Source: Paraburkholderia antibiotica
Lineage (GTDB): Bacteria; Pseudomonadota; Gammaproteobacteria; Burkholderiales; Burkholderiaceae
DNA: 64,000 bases
NCBI RefSeq assembly: GCF_012927125.1
Contig: NZ_JABBFZ010000001.1
Span: 862,980 to 926,979, forward strand
Reading direction: 5' to 3'
Under the pieces are notes generated by a model. That model had not been told where the DNA came from. It saw only the letters and a program-made list of their open reading frames with translations, and searched no databases. Both the position numbers and the translations under genes were made by a program. Within the stretch, counting starts at the first letter, position 1. Each line of letters starts with the position of its first letter. Of this stretch, positions 35,189 through 48,690 are shown in pieces.

Positions 35189-35977
35189 GTGAAAGCCATC
35201 ACCTCGCGGGACAATCCGCTCTACAAGCGTCTGAAGGCACTGGCCGGCTCGACGCATCAACAGCGCCGCAGCGGTCATGCGTTGCTCGAAGGCTTTCACC
35301 TCGCGAGCGCGTATCTCGAGGTCGCCGGTCAGCCGGAATTGTGCGTCGTTACCGAGGGCGCGCTGCGCCATGACGAAGCACAGGCGATCGTCGCGCGGAT
35401 CGACGCGCATCGACTCGTGACGTTGCCGGATGCGTTGTTCGGCCAGTTATCGAACGTCGTGCACGGGGTCGGCATTCTGCTGCTGGTCGAGAAGCTCGAC
35501 GCCGCCTTGCCGGATCGAATCGCGCAAAACTGCCTCGTGCTCGACGGCGTGCAGGATGCGGGCAACGTCGGTTCGATTCTGCGCAGCGCGGCCGCCGCGG
35601 GTATCCAGCAGGTGTTCTGCGCGCCGGGCACCGCGTACGCGTGGTCGTCGAAGGTGCTGCGCTCGGGGATGGGCGCGCATTTCCTGCTGCAGATTCATGA
35701 GGATGTCGAGGCGGGCGCGTTGATCGAACGTCTCGCGGTGCCGATCGTCATCACCGATTCGCACGGCGCCGAGGCGATCTACGACTGCGACCTGAGCAGG
35801 CCGCTCGCGTGGGTGTTCGGCAATGAAGGGGCGGGGGTGTCGCAGATCTGGCGCGACGCGGTGTCGTTGCGGGTGACGATTCCGCAGCCGGGCGGCATGG
35901 AGTCGCTGAACGTGGCAGCCGCGGCGGCGGTCTGCGTGTTCGAACAGTGCCGGCAGCAGCGCGGGCGCAACGGTTAA
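35189..35977 (+). CDS. SpoU-family (TrmH-like) RNA 2'-O-methyltransferase
   Basis: AdoMet-dependent 2'-O-ribose methyltransferase of rRNA or tRNA. 262 residues from the GTG at 35189, which gives the family N-terminus (V/MKAITSRDNPLYKRLKALA); an upstream TTG at 35174 is the other choice, and neither has a clear ribosome site. Knotted-fold motifs are LDGVQDAGNVGSILRSAAA, WVFGNEGAGVS and the C-terminal IPQPGGMESLNVAAAAAV. Similar to RlmB/TsnR relatives; the target nucleotide is not evident. Last gene of the plus-strand block. Confidence 0.9.
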   Translation: MKAITSRDNPLYKRLKALAGSTHQQRRSGHALLEGFHLASAYLEVAGQPELCVVTEGALRHDEAQAIVARIDAHRLVTLPDALFGQLSNVVHGVGILLLVEKLDAALPDRIAQNCLVLDGVQDAGNVGSILRSAAAAGIQQVFCAPGTAYAWSSKVLRSGMGAHFLLQIHEDVEAGALIERLAVPIVITDSHGAEAIYDCDLSRPLAWVFGNEGAGVSQIWRDAVSLRVTIPQPGGMESLNVAAAAAVCVFEQCRQQRGRNG

Positions 35978-35994
35978 AAACAGTCGAGGCGGTT

Positions 35995-36081
35995 GGCGTT
36001 GCGGACCCGCTGCGGGTCCGGCAACGCCTGGGGCGCTTCCCTCTGCGCCTCGCGCAGTGCTCATGCACTGCTCACGCAGAG
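35995..36081. repeat. Two hairpins between convergent genes
   Basis: Hairpin 1 (35995-36028): GGCGTTGC-GGACCCG / CGGGTCC-G-GCAACGCC with one bulge. Hairpin 2 (36041-36081): CTCTGCG...GCAGTGC-TCAT-GCACTGC...CGCAGAG. They fill the 105-bp space between the methyltransferase and ppsR and probably act as terminators or mRNA-end stabilisers, although neither has a T tract. Confidence 0.8.
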
Positions 36082-36082
36082 C

Positions 36083-36898
36083 TCAATAAGACGGCCGGTC
36101 CAGCCTGATCTCCTGCAGGATCGTCGTCGCGATTTCTTCGATCGACTTGTGTGTCGACGACAGCCACTTGATCCCCTCGCGCCGCATCATCGTTTCCGCT
36201 TCGTTGATCTCATAGCGACAGTTTTCCGGCGCCGCGTATTTGCTGCCCGGGCGCCGCTCGTTGCGGATCTCCGAGAGCCGTTGCGGATCGATCGACAGGC
36301 CGAACATCTTCTGCCGGTGTTCGAGCAGCGGCGTCGGCAGCTTGCCGCGTTCGAAGTCCTCGGGAATCAACGGATAGTTCGCGGCCTTCACGCCGTACTG
36401 CATCGCCAGATAGAGGCTCGTCGGCGTCTTGCCGCTGCGCGACACGCCGACGAGGATCACGTCGGCATCCGCCAGATTGCGGTTCGACTGGCCATCGTCG
36501 TGCGCGAGCGAGAAATTGATCGCCTCGATCCGGTTCTTGTACTCCTCGGTGTCGGCGTTCTGGTGGCCGCGACCCATCGCGTGGCTCGACTTCAGTTCGA
36601 GCTCCTGCTCGAGCGGCTCGACGAAGGTCTGGAACATGTCGAGCACGAGCGCATTCGAGCCCTTGACGATCTGATTCGACGAACTATCGACGAGCGTCGT
36701 GAACACGATCGGGCGACGGCCGTCCTGGATGACCGACTCGTTGATCTTTTCGAGCGTCGCATAGGCCTTTTCGGTCGAGTCGACGAAAGGCACGCGAACC
36801 AGACGGAATTTCTGGTCGAACTGGGAGAGGATCGAGTGCGCGAAGGTTTCGGCAGTAATCCCGGTACCGTCGGAGACGATGAATACGGTGGGCGGCAT
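36083..36898 (-). CDS. ppsR: PEP synthase regulatory protein (kinase/pyrophosphorylase)
   Basis: DUF299-family enzyme that inactivates phosphoenolpyruvate synthase by ADP-dependent phosphorylation and reactivates it by Pi-dependent dephosphorylation. 271 residues from the ATG at 36898 ([20 protein letters not shown]); the frame to 36952 adds non-family residues. P-loop [11 protein letters not shown]. Divergent from its target gene ppsA, the usual arrangement. Confidence 0.96.
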   Translation of the reverse strand: MPPTVFIVSDGTGITAETFAHSILSQFDQKFRLVRVPFVDSTEKAYATLEKINESVIQDGRRPIVFTTLVDSSSNQIVKGSNALVLDMFQTFVEPLEQELELKSSHAMGRGHQNADTEEYKNRIEAINFSLAHDDGQSNRNLADADVILVGVSRSGKTPTSLYLAMQYGVKAANYPLIPEDFERGKLPTPLLEHRQKMFGLSIDPQRLSEIRNERRPGSKYAAPENCRYEINEAETMMRREGIKWLSSTHKSIEEIATTILQEIRLDRPSY

Positions 36899-37478
36899 CA
36901 GTGGGGCTGGAAACGTGAGCGCTGCCGTGCGCGTCAATCGACGCTTGAGCAAGGCAGGCTCGAATCAAACAGCGCTGCGGCGCTGCCGCGGTCCCGGAGT
37001 CTGACCGGAGACGGGCGGCGTCGACGCAGCGCGCCGTGCGCGCCACGTTCGCACCCGGAGGCGGCCGCGCCTCGCAAAAGCCCGCTGGCTGGGTCCGGGG
37101 CGCGATTCGAGGCGCAATTCTCGTCCGACTGCCACATTTCAGGAGTCGGCACGGTAGAATAGCGGCAACCTGTTGGATAAGCAATTGCAGGCGATTGGCG
37201 GCTAACTTGCCGCGAACGATCGTTCAACACCATGCTATTGGCCGCCAAAGTGCGCTGAATGTGGGGGATCGAACGGTAAATCCGGCCAATCGCATGATTT
37301 GTCCGGTGATTTACCGCGAGGCCGAAGCAGCGTGAGGCGGCCCGCCGCACGCGGCTTGCGGCTACGGCGATTGCTTATCTAACAGGTTGTGCAAGACACG
37401 GGGTCGAGCTTCCAATGGGCTGCCCGTGTTCAAGCCCACTTGCACAGTCGTGAATTTCTTTCACACTTAGGGGCTTGT
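36899..37478. other. ppsR-ppsA divergent control region
   Basis: 580 bp with no supported gene. It must contain both promoters. Structures seen are a 23-bp inverted repeat at 37166-37188 / 37367-37389, an inner dyad GGTAAATC ... GATTTACC (about 37277-37318), and a possible -10 TAGAAT at 37155-37160. The part nearest ppsR (36899-37140) is plain GC-rich sequence. Confidence 0.6.
37166..37389. repeat. 23-bp inverted repeat flanking 178 bp upstream of ppsA
   Basis: The left arm (37166-37188, starts CAACCTGTTGGATAAG) and right arm (37367-37389, ends TTATCTAACAGGTTG) match as inverted copies at 21 of 23 positions. Each arm is too long and too conserved to be chance in a region this size. No target-site duplication flanks it, so a small transposon is not proven; paired operator sites are the other reading. 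Confidence 0.9.
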
Positions 37479-39878
37479 ATGACTAACGCAGTTACCGTCG
37501 CAAAGGACAAGGCGTATGTAGTTCCGTTCGAGCAGTTGCGGATGACCGACGTGGAAATCGTCGGCGGCAAGAACGCGTCGCTGGGCGAGATGATCAGCCA
37601 GCTCGCCGAAGCCGGCGTGCGCGTGCCGACCGGTTTCGCCACCACGGCGCTCGCTTTCCGCGACTTCCTGCAGCACAACAATTTGACCGAACGCATCGCC
37701 AAACGTCTCGAGACGCTCGACGTCGACGACGTGAAGGCGCTCGCCGAAGCGGGCAAGGAGATCCGTCAATGGATCGTCGACGCACCGATGCAGCCGCAGC
37801 TCGAGGCTGACATTCGTGCGGGTTTCGACACGCTGCAAAAGAGCTCGCCCGAAGAGCTGTCGTTTGCCGTGCGTTCGTCCGCGACCGCGGAAGACCTGCC
37901 CGACGCATCGTTCGCCGGTCAGCAGGAAAGCTATCTGAACGTGGTCGGCATCGAGGACGTGCTCGATCGCATGAAGCACGTGTTCGCGTCGCTGTACAAC
38001 GACCGCGCTATCTCCTATCGCGTCCACAAGGGCTTCACGCATGCTGAAGTCGCGTTGTCGGCGGGCGTGCAGCGCATGGTGCGCTCGGACGTCGGCGCGG
38101 CAGGCGTGATGTTCACGCTGGACACCGAATCGGGCTTCAAGGACGCCGTCTTCATCACGTCGAGCTACGGCCTCGGCGAGACCGTCGTGCAGGGCGCGGT
38201 GAATCCGGACGAGTTCTACGTCTTCAAGACCACGCTCGCGCAGGGCAAGTACCCGATCATCCGCCGCTCGATCGGCTCGAAGCTGATCAAGATGGAATTC
38301 ACGAAGGCCGGCGAGCAAGGCCGCGTGAAGACCGTCGACGTGCCGCACGAACAGCGCAACCGCTTCTCGATCACCGACGAAGACGTGATCGAACTGGCGA
38401 AGTACGCGGTCATCATCGAGAAGCACTACGAGCGTCCGATGGACATCGAGTGGGGCAAGGACGGCCGCGACGGCAAGATCTTCATCCTGCAGGCGCGTCC
38501 GGAAACCGTGAAGAGCCAGGGTGCGGGCAAGGCCGAGCAGCGCTTCAAGCTGAAGGGCCAGTCGAACGTGCTGACCACGGGCCGCGCGATCGGCCAGAAG
38601 ATCGGCGCGGGTCCGGTGCGCGTGATTCACGATCCGTCGGAAATGGACCGTGTGCAGCCGGGCGACGTGCTGGTCGCCGACATGACCGACCCGAACTGGG
38701 AGCCGGTCATGAAGCGTGCGTCGGCGATCGTCACGAACCGTGGCGGCCGGACCTGCCACGCGGCGATCATCGCGCGTGAGCTGGGCGTGCCGGCGGTGGT
38801 CGGCTGCGGCGACGCGACCGACGTGCTGAAGGACGGCGCGCTCGTCACCGTGTCGTGCGCGGAAGGCGACGAAGGCAAGATCTACGACGGCCTGCTCGAA
38901 ACCGAAGTCACCGAAGTGCAGCGCGGCGAACTGCCGCCGATTCCGGTGAAGATCATGATGAACGTCGGCAACCCGCAGCTCGCATTCGACTTCTCGCAAC
39001 TGCCGAACGCAGGCGTGGGTCTCGCGCGTCTCGAGTTCATCATCAACAACAACATCGGCGTGCACCCGAAGGCGATTCTCGAGTACCCGAACATCGATCA
39101 GGACCTGAAGAAGGCAGTCGAAAGCGTTGCGCGCGGTCACGCGTCGCCGCGTGCGTTCTACGTCGACAAGCTGACCGAAGGGATCGCGACGATCGCGGCG
39201 GCGTTCTATCCGAAGCCCGTCATCGTGCGTCTGTCGGACTTCAAGTCGAACGAGTACAAGAAGCTGATCGGCGGTTCGCGCTATGAGCCGGACGAAGAAA
39301 ACCCGATGCTCGGCTTCCGCGGCGCGTCGCGCTATATCGCGGAAGACTTCGCCGAGGCGTTCCAGATGGAATGCGTCGCGCTGAAGAAGGTGCGTGAAGA
39401 GATGGGCCTCGACAACGTCGAGATCATGGTGCCGTTCGTGCGTACGCTGAAGCAGGCGGAGCGCGTGGTCGGTCTGCTCGAGAAGTTCGGCCTGAAGCGC
39501 GGCGAGAAGGGCCTGCGCCTGATCATGATGTGCGAAGTGCCGTCGAACGCGATCCTTGCCGAAGAGTTCCTGCAATTCTTCGACGGCTTCTCGATCGGCT
39601 CGAACGACCTGACGCAGCTCACGCTGGGTCTGGACCGCGACTCGGGTATGGAACTGCTCGCCGTCGACTTCGACGAACGCGACCCGGCGGTCAAGTTCAT
39701 GCTGAAGCGCGCGATCGAAACCTGCCTGCGCCTGGACAAGTACGTCGGTATCTGCGGCCAGGGCCCGTCCGATCATCCGGACTTCGCGCAATGGCTGACG
39801 GACGAAGGCATCAAGTCGATCTCGCTGAACCCCGACACGATCATCGAGACGTGGCAGCAACTGGCGAAGAAGCAGTAA
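37479..39878 (+). CDS. ppsA: Phosphoenolpyruvate synthase
   Basis: Converts pyruvate, ATP and water to PEP, AMP and phosphate for gluconeogenesis. 799 residues from the ATG at 37479 ([20 protein letters not shown]), preceded by TTAGGGGC. N-terminal ATP-grasp domain ([11 protein letters not shown] ... SVR-type [20 protein letters not shown]), central phosphohistidine domain with GGRTCHAAI (catalytic His427) and C-terminal PEP-binding barrel ([28 protein letters not shown]). Probably controlled post-translationally by PpsR encoded opposite. Confidence 0.98.
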   Translation: MTNAVTVAKDKAYVVPFEQLRMTDVEIVGGKNASLGEMISQLAEAGVRVPTGFATTALAFRDFLQHNNLTERIAKRLETLDVDDVKALAEAGKEIRQWIVDAPMQPQLEADIRAGFDTLQKSSPEELSFAVRSSATAEDLPDASFAGQQESYLNVVGIEDVLDRMKHVFASLYNDRAISYRVHKGFTHAEVALSAGVQRMVRSDVGAAGVMFTLDTESGFKDAVFITSSYGLGETVVQGAVNPDEFYVFKTTLAQGKYPIIRRSIGSKLIKMEFTKAGEQGRVKTVDVPHEQRNRFSITDEDVIELAKYAVIIEKHYERPMDIEWGKDGRDGKIFILQARPETVKSQGAGKAEQRFKLKGQSNVLTTGRAIGQKIGAGPVRVIHDPSEMDRVQPGDVLVADMTDPNWEPVMKRASAIVTNRGGRTCHAAIIARELGVPAVVGCGDATDVLKDGALVTVSCAEGDEGKIYDGLLETEVTEVQRGELPPIPVKIMMNVGNPQLAFDFSQLPNAGVGLARLEFIINNNIGVHPKAILEYPNIDQDLKKAVESVARGHASPRAFYVDKLTEGIATIAAAFYPKPVIVRLSDFKSNEYKKLIGGSRYEPDEENPMLGFRGASRYIAEDFAEAFQMECVALKKVREEMGLDNVEIMVPFVRTLKQAERVVGLLEKFGLKRGEKGLRLIMMCEVPSNAILAEEFLQFFDGFSIGSNDLTQLTLGLDRDSGMELLAVDFDERDPAVKFMLKRAIETCLRLDKYVGICGQGPSDHPDFAQWLTDEGIKSISLNPDTIIETWQQLAKKQ

Positions 39879-40008
39879 TCCACGAAGCCGTGCAGGCCGC
39901 GTTTCAGGCGGCATGCATAACGCGCAGTGCCGCAGGCGGGAAGTTCGTTGGAGCTTGCCGCATCGCGAGTTAAATGCACGGCTGCTTCGTGTCGTTGCTT
40001 CGTGCTAT

Positions 40009-40036
40009 AAACACCCCGGTAGATCCGGGGTGTTTT
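40009..40036 (+). terminator. Terminator after ppsA
   Basis: AAACACCCCGG - TAGAT - CCGGGGTGTTTT: a perfect 11-bp stem ending in a short T run, 130 nt after the ppsA stop. Confidence 0.85.
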
Positions 40037-40053
40037 GCTTTGTGGAGGTCGAT

Positions 40054-40509
40054 GTGGCGCCTGGTGGACTGTTCTGGTGGATCGGGGCGGGTGTGCTTGT
40101 CGTGCTGGAGCTGATGAGCGGCACCTTCTATCTGTTGATGGTCGCGATCGGCTTCGTCGCGGCCGCGTTCGCACACATTGCCGGGGCCGCCGCCGACGTG
40201 CAGTTCGCGCTCGCGGCGGTAGTCGCGCTCGCGGCGGTCGTGCTGTTGCGGCGTTCGCGTTTCGGGCGCCGCAAGCGCGAGCAGGCGTCGCGCAATCCGG
40301 ACGTCAATCTCGACATCGGCCAGACACTGAACGTGCCGGCCTGGCAGGAGCGCAAGGCGCGCGTCACCTATCGCGGCGCGGCGTGGGACGTCGAGCTGGC
40401 CGCGGGCGAACCCGAAGACGCGCAGCGTTACGAGATCAGGGAGTTGCGCGGCAGTTGCCTCGTGGTGGTCGCGAGCCGGCAGCCGAAGGCCGATGCGACC
40501 GCGATCTGA
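40054..40509 (+). CDS. NfeD-like membrane protein
   Basis: 151 residues from the GTG at 40054, chosen because GGAGG lies 5 nt upstream and because it puts the hydrophobic part at the N-terminus; the longer frame crosses the ppsA terminator. Two or three membrane segments (about 8-70) are followed by a soluble OB-fold domain (VNLDIGQTLNVPAWQERKARVTYRGAAWDVEL) typical of the NfeD C-terminal family. NfeD proteins pair with stomatin-like proteins in membrane quality control, and the next gene is such a partner. Confidence 0.9.
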   Translation: MAPGGLFWWIGAGVLVVLELMSGTFYLLMVAIGFVAAAFAHIAGAAADVQFALAAVVALAAVVLLRRSRFGRRKREQASRNPDVNLDIGQTLNVPAWQERKARVTYRGAAWDVELAAGEPEDAQRYEIRELRGSCLVVVASRQPKADATAI

Positions 40510-40696
40510 CGATCCTGCCGTGGGGCGCAGGGCAATCTTCATGCATCTTCACGCACCTGCGCGCACCTTCATGCACTCGCGGCCCGGTCGTGCTTGCGCA
40601 AAGCGAAGCACAACGAAGCAAAAAGACTTAAGCTGAACAACGCAGGTCCGACCCACCTGTGCACAACTATTCGAATCAGAACCGGAGGGTAGCGTC

Positions 40697-41644
40697 ATGG
40701 ATTCAACCATCGTCGGGGCAGTGCTGCTGATCGTCGTGATCGTGCTGGCGGCGCAGACCATCAAGATCGTGCCGCAGCAGCATGCGTGGGTGCTCGAGCG
40801 GCTCGGTCGCTATCACGCGACGCTGACGCCGGGTTTGAGCTTCGCGTTTCCGTTCGTCGATCGGATCGCGTACAAGCATGTGCTGAAGGAAATTCCGCTC
40901 GAAGTGCCGAGCCAGGTCTGTATCACGCGCGACAACACGCAACTGCAGGTCGACGGCGTGCTGTACTTTCAGGTCACCGATCCGATGAAAGCGTCGTATG
41001 GGTCGAGCAACTTCGTGTTCGCGATCACGCAGCTGTCGCAGACCACGCTGCGCTCGGTGATCGGCAAACTGGAGCTGGACCGCACCTTCGAGGAGCGCGA
41101 TTTCATCAACCACAGCATCGTGTCGGCGCTCGACGAAGCGGCCGCGAACTGGGGCGTGAAAGTGCTGCGCTACGAGATCAAGGACCTGACGCCGCCGAAA
41201 GAAATTCTCCACGCGATGCAGGCACAGATCACTGCCGAGCGCGAAAAACGCGCGCTGATCGCGGCGTCGGAAGGGCGCAAGCAGGAGCAGATCAATATCG
41301 CGTCGGGCGGCCGCGAGGCGGCGATCCAGAAGTCCGAAGGCGAGCGGCAGGCGGCGATCAACCAGGCGCAGGGGCAGGCCGCGGCGATTCTGGCGGTGGC
41401 CGAAGCCAACGCGCAGGCGATCCAGAAGATTGCGGCGGCGATCCAGTCGAACGGTGGGATGGACGCGGTGAACCTGAAAGTGGCCGAGCAATACGTGAAT
41501 GCGTTCTCGAATCTGGCGAAGCAGGGCACGACGCTGATCGTGCCGGGCAATATGTCGGACCTGAGTTCGATGATCGCGTCGGCGCTGACGATCGTGAACA
41601 AAGGCAAGCCGGGGGCCGAAATCGTTCGAAGCGAGTCGCGCTAA
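40697..41644 (+). CDS. qmcA: Stomatin/QmcA-like SPFH-domain protein
   Basis: Membrane-anchored SPFH (band 7) protein. 315 residues; one N-terminal membrane segment (IVGAVLLIVVIVLAA), the SPFH domain (about 25-200, including VPQQHAWVLERLGRYHATL and RDNTQLQVDGVLYFQVTDP), then an Ala/Gln/Glu-rich coiled coil (about 170-260). Oligomerises and organises membrane proteases in relatives. GGAGGG precedes the ATG. Pairs with the upstream NfeD-like gene. Confidence 0.92.
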   Translation: MDSTIVGAVLLIVVIVLAAQTIKIVPQQHAWVLERLGRYHATLTPGLSFAFPFVDRIAYKHVLKEIPLEVPSQVCITRDNTQLQVDGVLYFQVTDPMKASYGSSNFVFAITQLSQTTLRSVIGKLELDRTFEERDFINHSIVSALDEAAANWGVKVLRYEIKDLTPPKEILHAMQAQITAEREKRALIAASEGRKQEQINIASGGREAAIQKSEGERQAAINQAQGQAAAILAVAEANAQAIQKIAAAIQSNGGMDAVNLKVAEQYVNAFSNLAKQGTTLIVPGNMSDLSSMIASALTIVNKGKPGAEIVRSESR

Positions 41645-41732
41645 CCGGTCCGGTCGGGCGCAAGCGGCGCGCAGTCATGGCGCGCGCCGACGACACGTCT
41701 GAAAACGCGCGCCGAAGAGACGCACAAAATGC

Positions 41733-41769
41733 AATGGCCCGCACGTCATCAACGTGCGGGCCATTTTTT
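41733..41769 (+). terminator. Terminator after qmcA
   Basis: AATGGCCCGCACGT - CATCA - ACGTGCGGGCCATT followed by T: a perfect 14-bp stem and a run of six T. Lies between convergent qmcA and smpB. Confidence 0.95.
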
Positions 41770-41808
41770 CTTGGCTGGACGAAGTCGGCCGCCGGGCGCG
41801 ATGCGGGC

Positions 41809-42255
41809 TTACGTCGGCGAGCGCATCAGGCGCGCTTTCTCGCGCTCCCAGTCGCGTTTCTTCTCGGTCTCGCGCTTGTCGTGCATCTTCTTGCCCTTCG
41901 CGAGGCCGATCTCGCATTTGACGCGGCCGTTCTTGTAGTGAAAGTTCAGCGGCACGAGCGTATAGCCGCGCTGCTCGACCTTGCCGATCAGCTTGCTGAT
42001 TTCCTCGCTATGCAGCAGCAGCTTGCGCGTGCGCACCGGGTCGGGATGGATGTGGGTCGACGCTTCGGGCAGCGGGCTGATGTGCGTGCCGATCAGGAAC
42101 AGCTCGCCGTTGCGGATTACGACGTAGCCTTCCTTGATCTGGCCGCGCCCCGCGCGCAACGCCTTGACCTCCCATCCTTCGAGCACAAGTCCGGCTTCGT
42201 AGCGCTCCTCGACCGAGTAGTCGTAGAAGGCTTTTCTGTTGTCGATGATGCTCAT
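41809..42255 (-). CDS. smpB: SsrA-binding protein SmpB
   Basis: Binds tmRNA and delivers it to stalled ribosomes for trans-translation. 148 residues. Family motifs are [32 protein letters not shown] and the lysine/arginine-rich tail [20 protein letters not shown] that enters the mRNA channel. Divergent from ratA, a conserved arrangement in proteobacteria. Confidence 0.98.
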   Translation of the reverse strand: MSIIDNRKAFYDYSVEERYEAGLVLEGWEVKALRAGRGQIKEGYVVIRNGELFLIGTHISPLPEASTHIHPDPVRTRKLLLHSEEISKLIGKVEQRGYTLVPLNFHYKNGRVKCEIGLAKGKKMHDKRETEKKRDWEREKARLMRSPT

Positions 42256-42355
42256 GAATGGAAAGTGCCCGACTCGTTTAAAATCACGATTTTAGCAAAG
42301 CGGGCCAAGGAAAGCCCGTGGCGCTCGTCCACCCTCGCCACGCGCTGTTCAATTT

Positions 42356-42793
42356 ATGGCAGATGTCCAGAAAACCGTGTTGATTCGCCATTCGGCGGAA
42401 CAGATGTTCGACCTCGTCACCGACGTCGCTGATTATCCCAACTTCCTGCCGTGGTGCGGGGGCATCGACATTCGCCACCGGGACGACACCAGCATGGAGG
42501 CAAGGATCGATATCAACTTCAAGGGCATCAAGCAGCACTTCGCGACCCGAAACTCGATGGAGCGTCCCACGCGCATCGACATGGAATTCGCCGACGGCCC
42601 GTTCCGCAAATTCACCGGTTTCTGGCGCTTCACACCGCTGCGTGCCGACGCGTGCAAGATCGAATTCGCGCTGCACTACGAATTCACCAACATTCTGCTC
42701 GAGAAGATCATCGGGCCGGTGTTCAATCACATCGCCAACACCTTCGTCGAATCCTTCGTGAAGCGCGCCGATCAGCGCTATGGCAAAGCATGA
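42356..42793 (+). CDS. ratA: RatA/Coq10-like START-domain protein
   Basis: 145-residue START/polyketide-cyclase-fold protein (VTDVADYPNFLPWCGGIDI; C-terminal NTFVESFVKRADQRYG). In E. coli RatA was reported to inhibit ribosome subunit joining; the fold is also that of Coq10, which binds ubiquinone, so the cellular role is open. Its stop overlaps the ratB start (ATGA), and smpB is divergent upstream; smpB-ratA-ratB is a widely conserved trio. Confidence 0.93.
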   Translation: MADVQKTVLIRHSAEQMFDLVTDVADYPNFLPWCGGIDIRHRDDTSMEARIDINFKGIKQHFATRNSMERPTRIDMEFADGPFRKFTGFWRFTPLRADACKIEFALHYEFTNILLEKIIGPVFNHIANTFVESFVKRADQRYGKA

Positions 42794-43122
42794 GCGCGCG
42801 TCTGTCGGTTGAAGTCTGTTATGCGTTGCCCGACGGGCAGACGCTGATCGAGGTCGAATTGCCCGCCGGCGCGACGCTGCAACAGGCGCTCGACGCGAGC
42901 GGCATCCTGCAGCGCTTCCCGTCGATCGATCTGGCGGCGCAGAAAGTCGGCATCTTCGGCAAGCTGAAGCCGCTCGATACGGTGCTGGCCGATCATGACC
43001 GCGTCGAAATTTACCGGCCGCTGCTGGTGGACCCGAAGCTGTCGCGGCAGCGCCGCGTCGAGAAGACGCGCAAGGCGGGGTCGATCGAAGGGCGCCGCTG
43101 GCTGAACAAGGATTCACGCTAG
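42790..43122 (+). CDS. ratB: RnfH-family (RatB) ubiquitin-like protein
   Basis: 110 residues with the RnfH/RatB fold: SVEVCYALPDGQTLIEVELP, KVGIFGKLKPLDTVLADHDR and VEIYRPLLVDPK are typical. A basic tail (RQRRVEKTRKAGS) extends the C-terminus. Function unknown; coupled to ratA by an ATGA overlap. Confidence 0.93.
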   Translation: MSARLSVEVCYALPDGQTLIEVELPAGATLQQALDASGILQRFPSIDLAAQKVGIFGKLKPLDTVLADHDRVEIYRPLLVDPKLSRQRRVEKTRKAGSIEGRRWLNKDSR

Positions 43123-43274
43123 GCGGCGCGACGAGGGCCGCGGCGGGGGGATTGCCGGCTAGCCGGAGCGTTTTGCCGCTACCGCACGCCACTCATGGCC
43201 GCATGCCAGGCCGCTCCGCACCCGCATTTGCCCCGCTTCCTGCATTTGATATCCCGCCCGCACTCCACGCCCCA

Positions 43275-44252
43275 TCAAGGCGCCGGCACCTGCGCCTTAT
43301 TCCCGATCGACGCCGCGCCCGACGAATCGTTGTCGGAATGCCGGCGCACCGACCAGCAAACGCCCGCCACCAGCAGCAGAATCGCCGCGAACTCCAGCGG
43401 ACGCGGCAGGCGCTGGTCGTAAATGAACGCATAAAGCAGCGCGAACAGCGTTTCGAACACGATCATCTGACCGGACAGCGTGAGCGGCAGCCGCTTCGAC
43501 GCGGCGTTCCACAGGCCGTTGCCGAGCCACGACGCGCCGATCGCGAGCACCAGGTTGAGCAGCCAGAACGTGTGCCAGCGCGCCTCGGCCAGCTCGCCCT
43601 GCGGGCCGCTCGCAGGCAGCAGCGCGATCACGAGCCACAGGGCGCCGCCGAGCGCGCCGGTGACGACGCCCCACAGCACTGACCACTCGTTGCCGCTGAA
43701 ATGCGTCTGCCGCTGCAGGTAGCGCGCATTTTCGACTGCGAACCAGGTCCAGCAGATCAGCGCGCCGACCGCGCAGGCAACGCCGACCAGTCGCGTCGCG
43801 ATGCTGACGGGCGTCGTGCCCGTCACGGTGAACACGTCGATATTGATGCAGACGATGCCCGCCATCACGGTGACGAGTGGCCACACGAGACGCGCGAGCG
43901 GCACTGCGCCGTGATCGCGTCGGCCGACGAGGGTAACCGTGACCGGCAGCACGCCGACGATCAGCGACGTGGGCGCGATGCCGATCAGGTGCACCGAGGC
44001 CGTCAGCAGCAGGTAATAGACGATGTTGCCGGCAAGCGCGAGCTTGACCAGCGCGATCAGATCCGCGCGGGTCAGCCGTCTGAGCAGCGAGCGGGCGATC
44101 GGCAGCGCGGCGACGAGCGACACGACGCCGTACATCGAGTAGCGGCCGGCGCTCATCAGCAGCGGCGAGAAGTCCGCCAGCACGCGCGGCACCAGAAAAA
44201 CCATGCCCCACAAGGCCCCGGCCATTACCCCATATGCGACACCGCGCTGCAT
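43275..44252 (-). CDS. DMT/EamA-family permease
   Basis: 325 residues with about ten membrane segments and two EamA halves (VAYGVMAGALWGMVFLVPRV; ATRLVGVACAVGALICWTWF). The start ATG at 44252 follows CAGGGG; an upstream ATG at 44288 adds 12 residues. Substrate unknown. It differs clearly in sequence from the permease at 4066, so these are not recent duplicates. Convergent with ratB, divergent from guaB. Confidence 0.88.
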   Translation of the reverse strand: MQRGVAYGVMAGALWGMVFLVPRVLADFSPLLMSAGRYSMYGVVSLVAALPIARSLLRRLTRADLIALVKLALAGNIVYYLLLTASVHLIGIAPTSLIVGVLPVTVTLVGRRDHGAVPLARLVWPLVTVMAGIVCINIDVFTVTGTTPVSIATRLVGVACAVGALICWTWFAVENARYLQRQTHFSGNEWSVLWGVVTGALGGALWLVIALLPASGPQGELAEARWHTFWLLNLVLAIGASWLGNGLWNAASKRLPLTLSGQMIVFETLFALLYAFIYDQRLPRPLEFAAILLLVAGVCWSVRRHSDNDSSGAASIGNKAQVPAP

Positions 44253-46128
<1,876 letters not shown>

Positions 46129-46134
46129 ACGCCG

Positions 46135-46896
46135 ATGAAGCCACTGCTGCGCGTTGTACTGATCCTGGATGCGTTGTTACTGCTGGCGTTCGGCCTGCTG
46201 TTCCTGCTGACGCCATGGACTTCGCTGTACGACGGGCTGCAGTTGGTGCAGACGCAGCCGGCGCTGGTCGGCCAGGCGTTCGGCGTCGCGCTGATAGGGC
46301 TCGCGTGGCTGGCGGTGCACGCGTCGTTCGACGGCGCGATGACCTCGACGGTCGCGAAGGTCGTCGGTCACGTGCACTGGCTGATCGGCGTGCTGATGCT
46401 GGTCTGGCTGCTTGGGCTGCGCACGCCGTCGCTGACCGGCTTCGGGCAGATCGTCTCGGTACTGGCCGGCGTCGTGCTGGTGGTGGTCGGGCTCGGCGGC
46501 GTGAGGCTGTCGGGCGCGGTGCGGCGGCGCGAGAAGGGGATCGTGGTCGATAAATCTTCTTCGAAAGCCGACAGGCAGGCTGACAAGCGTGCCGCGAAAG
46601 AAGCGCAGAAGGCGGCTGAAAAGCAGGCCGAGCAGGATAGGGCGCGCGAGCCGCGCGTCACGGCGGGCTTTCCGGTCTATCGCGCCGAGCCTGTGGTCGA
46701 GCCAGTCGTGCCGGTTGTACCGGTCACGCGGCCAGTCGATCCGGCTGCGAGCGCATCTGCTGCCTCTGCTTCCACCGTGCCGCATCATCCCGTCGCCGGC
46801 GAATCCGGTCTGAGCGAGTCGGAACGTGCCGCGCGCGCCGCGGCTGCTTCCGGCGATGTCCGCAACGACCCGTCCCGGCCGCCGTTTCATGGCTGA
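46135..46896 (+). CDS. Uncharacterised membrane protein between guaB and guaA
   Basis: 253 residues. Four hydrophobic segments in the first 125 residues (LLRVVLILDALLLLAFGLLF; QAFGVALIGLAWLAVHA; HWLIGVLMLVWLLGL; VSVLAGVVLVVVGLGGV), then a charged Lys/Ala/Glu stretch (about 135-175) likely to form a coiled coil, then a Pro/Val/Ala-rich tail. I do not recognise a family with a known function. The 6-nt gap to guaB suggests co-transcription. Confidence 0.75.
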   Translation: MKPLLRVVLILDALLLLAFGLLFLLTPWTSLYDGLQLVQTQPALVGQAFGVALIGLAWLAVHASFDGAMTSTVAKVVGHVHWLIGVLMLVWLLGLRTPSLTGFGQIVSVLAGVVLVVVGLGGVRLSGAVRRREKGIVVDKSSSKADRQADKRAAKEAQKAAEKQAEQDRAREPRVTAGFPVYRAEPVVEPVVPVVPVTRPVDPAASASAASASTVPHHPVAGESGLSESERAARAAAASGDVRNDPSRPPFHG

Positions 46897-47105
46897 CGCG
46901 TCGCGCGCCACGCCATCTGCCGAAGCTACCGGGTTTCGTTCGTGCGCGCCGCAGGCGGCTGGCCTGGGCGCCGACCACGCCCATCGCTTTACCGTGTTTG
47001 AGGTCGATGCCGCGCCGCGTTCGGCGCCGCTGACCGTTTTGAATTCAACGCCGCGCTTCGTGCGCGGCATTCCGTATCCGCTCACTTCTGATTCCGTCCG
47101 CTGCC

Positions 47106-48689
<1,584 letters not shown>

Positions 48690-48690
48690 T

